Shown here piece after piece: positions 63,147 to 64,000 of a DNA stretch of 64,000 nucleotides. The DNA comes from Cyrtodaria siliqua (taxonomy: Eukaryota > Mollusca > Bivalvia > Adapedonta > Hiatellidae). Where the stretch lies: the NCBI GenBank assembly GCA_037043455.1, contig JAWPHD010002618.1, positions 184,666 through 248,665 on the forward strand, in the 5' to 3' direction. The translations under genes and the position numbers were made by a program. The notes beneath the pieces were generated by a model that worked only from the letters and a program-made list of their open reading frames with translations, searched no databases and had not been told where the DNA came from. Every line of letters starts with the position of its first letter. Position 1 is the stretch's first letter.

Positions 63147-64000
63147 TACCAACAACCTTCAAGGACTGCTATATGGTTATATATAACTGTATAGATTGTT
63201 TACAACCTTCAATGACAGTTATATGGTTATAGACAACTATGGATTAACAACCTTCAATGACTCATATGGTTATAGATAACTGTATATATTGATTAACAAC
63301 CTTCAAGGACTGTTATATGGTTATAGACAACTGTATGGATTGATAACAACCTTCAATGACTGTAATATGGTTATAGACAACTGTATGGATTGATAACAAC
63401 CTTCAATGACTAATATGGTTATAGACAACTGTATGGATTGATAACAACCTTCAAGGACTGTTAAATGCTTATAGACAACTGTATGGATTGATAACAACCT
63501 TCAAGGACTGATATATGCTTATAGACAACTGTATAGCTTGATAACAACCTTCAAGGACTGTTATATGGTTATAGACACCTGTATGGATTGATAACAACCT
63601 TCACGGACTGTTATATGCTTGTAGACAACTGTATGGATTGATAACAACCTTCAAGGACTGTTATATGCTTGTAGACAACTGTATGGATTGATAACAACCT
63701 TCAAGGACTGTTATATGGTTATAGACAACTATGGATTGATAACAACCTTCAATGACTGTTATATGGTTATAGACAACTGTATGGATTGATAACAACCTTC
63801 AATGACTGTAATATGGTTATAGACAACTGTATGGATTGATAACAACCTTCAAGGAATATTTATATGGTTATAGACAACTGTATGGATTGATTACAACCTT
63901 CAAGGACTGTTATATCATTATAGACAACTGTATGGATTGATAACAACCTTCAATGACTGTAATATGGTTATAGACAACTGTATGGATTGATAACAACCTT
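63147..64000. repeat. ~50-bp minisatellite, at least 17 copies, continues past the window
   Basis: Unit GGTTATAGACAACTGTATGG then ATTGATAACAACCTTCAATGACTGTTATAT in segments, with several length variants. The array is cut by the window end. Confidence 0.96.

Overview
The window is a piece of animal nuclear genome: AT-rich, one multi-exon gene with GT-AG introns, and very dense non-autonomous transposons, LINE fragments, tRNA-derived SINEs and minisatellites. The dispersed repeats (tandem blocks containing GAGTTATGGCCCTTGATTT, composite elements beginning TTTTTAGCTC plus a hairpin, and a CACAGGCCCTCTTGGGCCTC end) resemble repeats typical of bivalve molluscs. A bivalve is therefore the best guess; this is inference, not a database match.

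The only host gene I can support is a complete Src-family non-receptor tyrosine kinase on the + strand. Ten coding exons between 29918 and 56342 join in frame into a 508-residue protein: SH4 (MGNC start), short unique region, SH3, SH2, linker, tyrosine kinase domain and a C-terminal tail tyrosine. All introns are GT-AG. Three exon lengths (100, 154 and 132 nt) equal those of the corresponding vertebrate SRC exons. At least one 5' non-coding exon should lie upstream of 29890 but was not found. A likely poly(A) signal is at 57561.

Region 1-29.7 kb is upstream intergenic DNA or a long 5' UTR intron. It holds a DIRS-like reverse-transcriptase fragment (2.3 kb), LINE C-terminal fragments (5.1-7.7 kb), a decayed minus-strand CR1/jockey-like LINE (8.8-12.5 kb) carrying a second LINE fragment inside its endonuclease and a 2A-like motif in its first ORF, several terminal-inverted-repeat elements with 5-bp target duplications, and large modular repeats made of ~150-165 bp monomers.

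Region 29.9-56.3 kb is the kinase gene. Its introns are inflated by repeats: nested inverted repeats in intron 1; two adjacent minisatellites of about 80 copies each (24 bp and 31 bp units) in intron 2; a SINE in intron 5; a TTAA-flanked element, a 37-bp and a 28-bp minisatellite and a LINE fragment in intron 7; and 32-bp, 135-bp and 42-bp tandem arrays in intron 9, two of them split by inserted DNA.

Region 56.3-64 kb is the 3' UTR followed by gene-poor DNA with small MITEs, a SINE, a homogeneous 25-bp minisatellite and a ~50-bp minisatellite that runs off the window end. The very long open frames inside the minisatellites are products of repeat periodicity, not genes.
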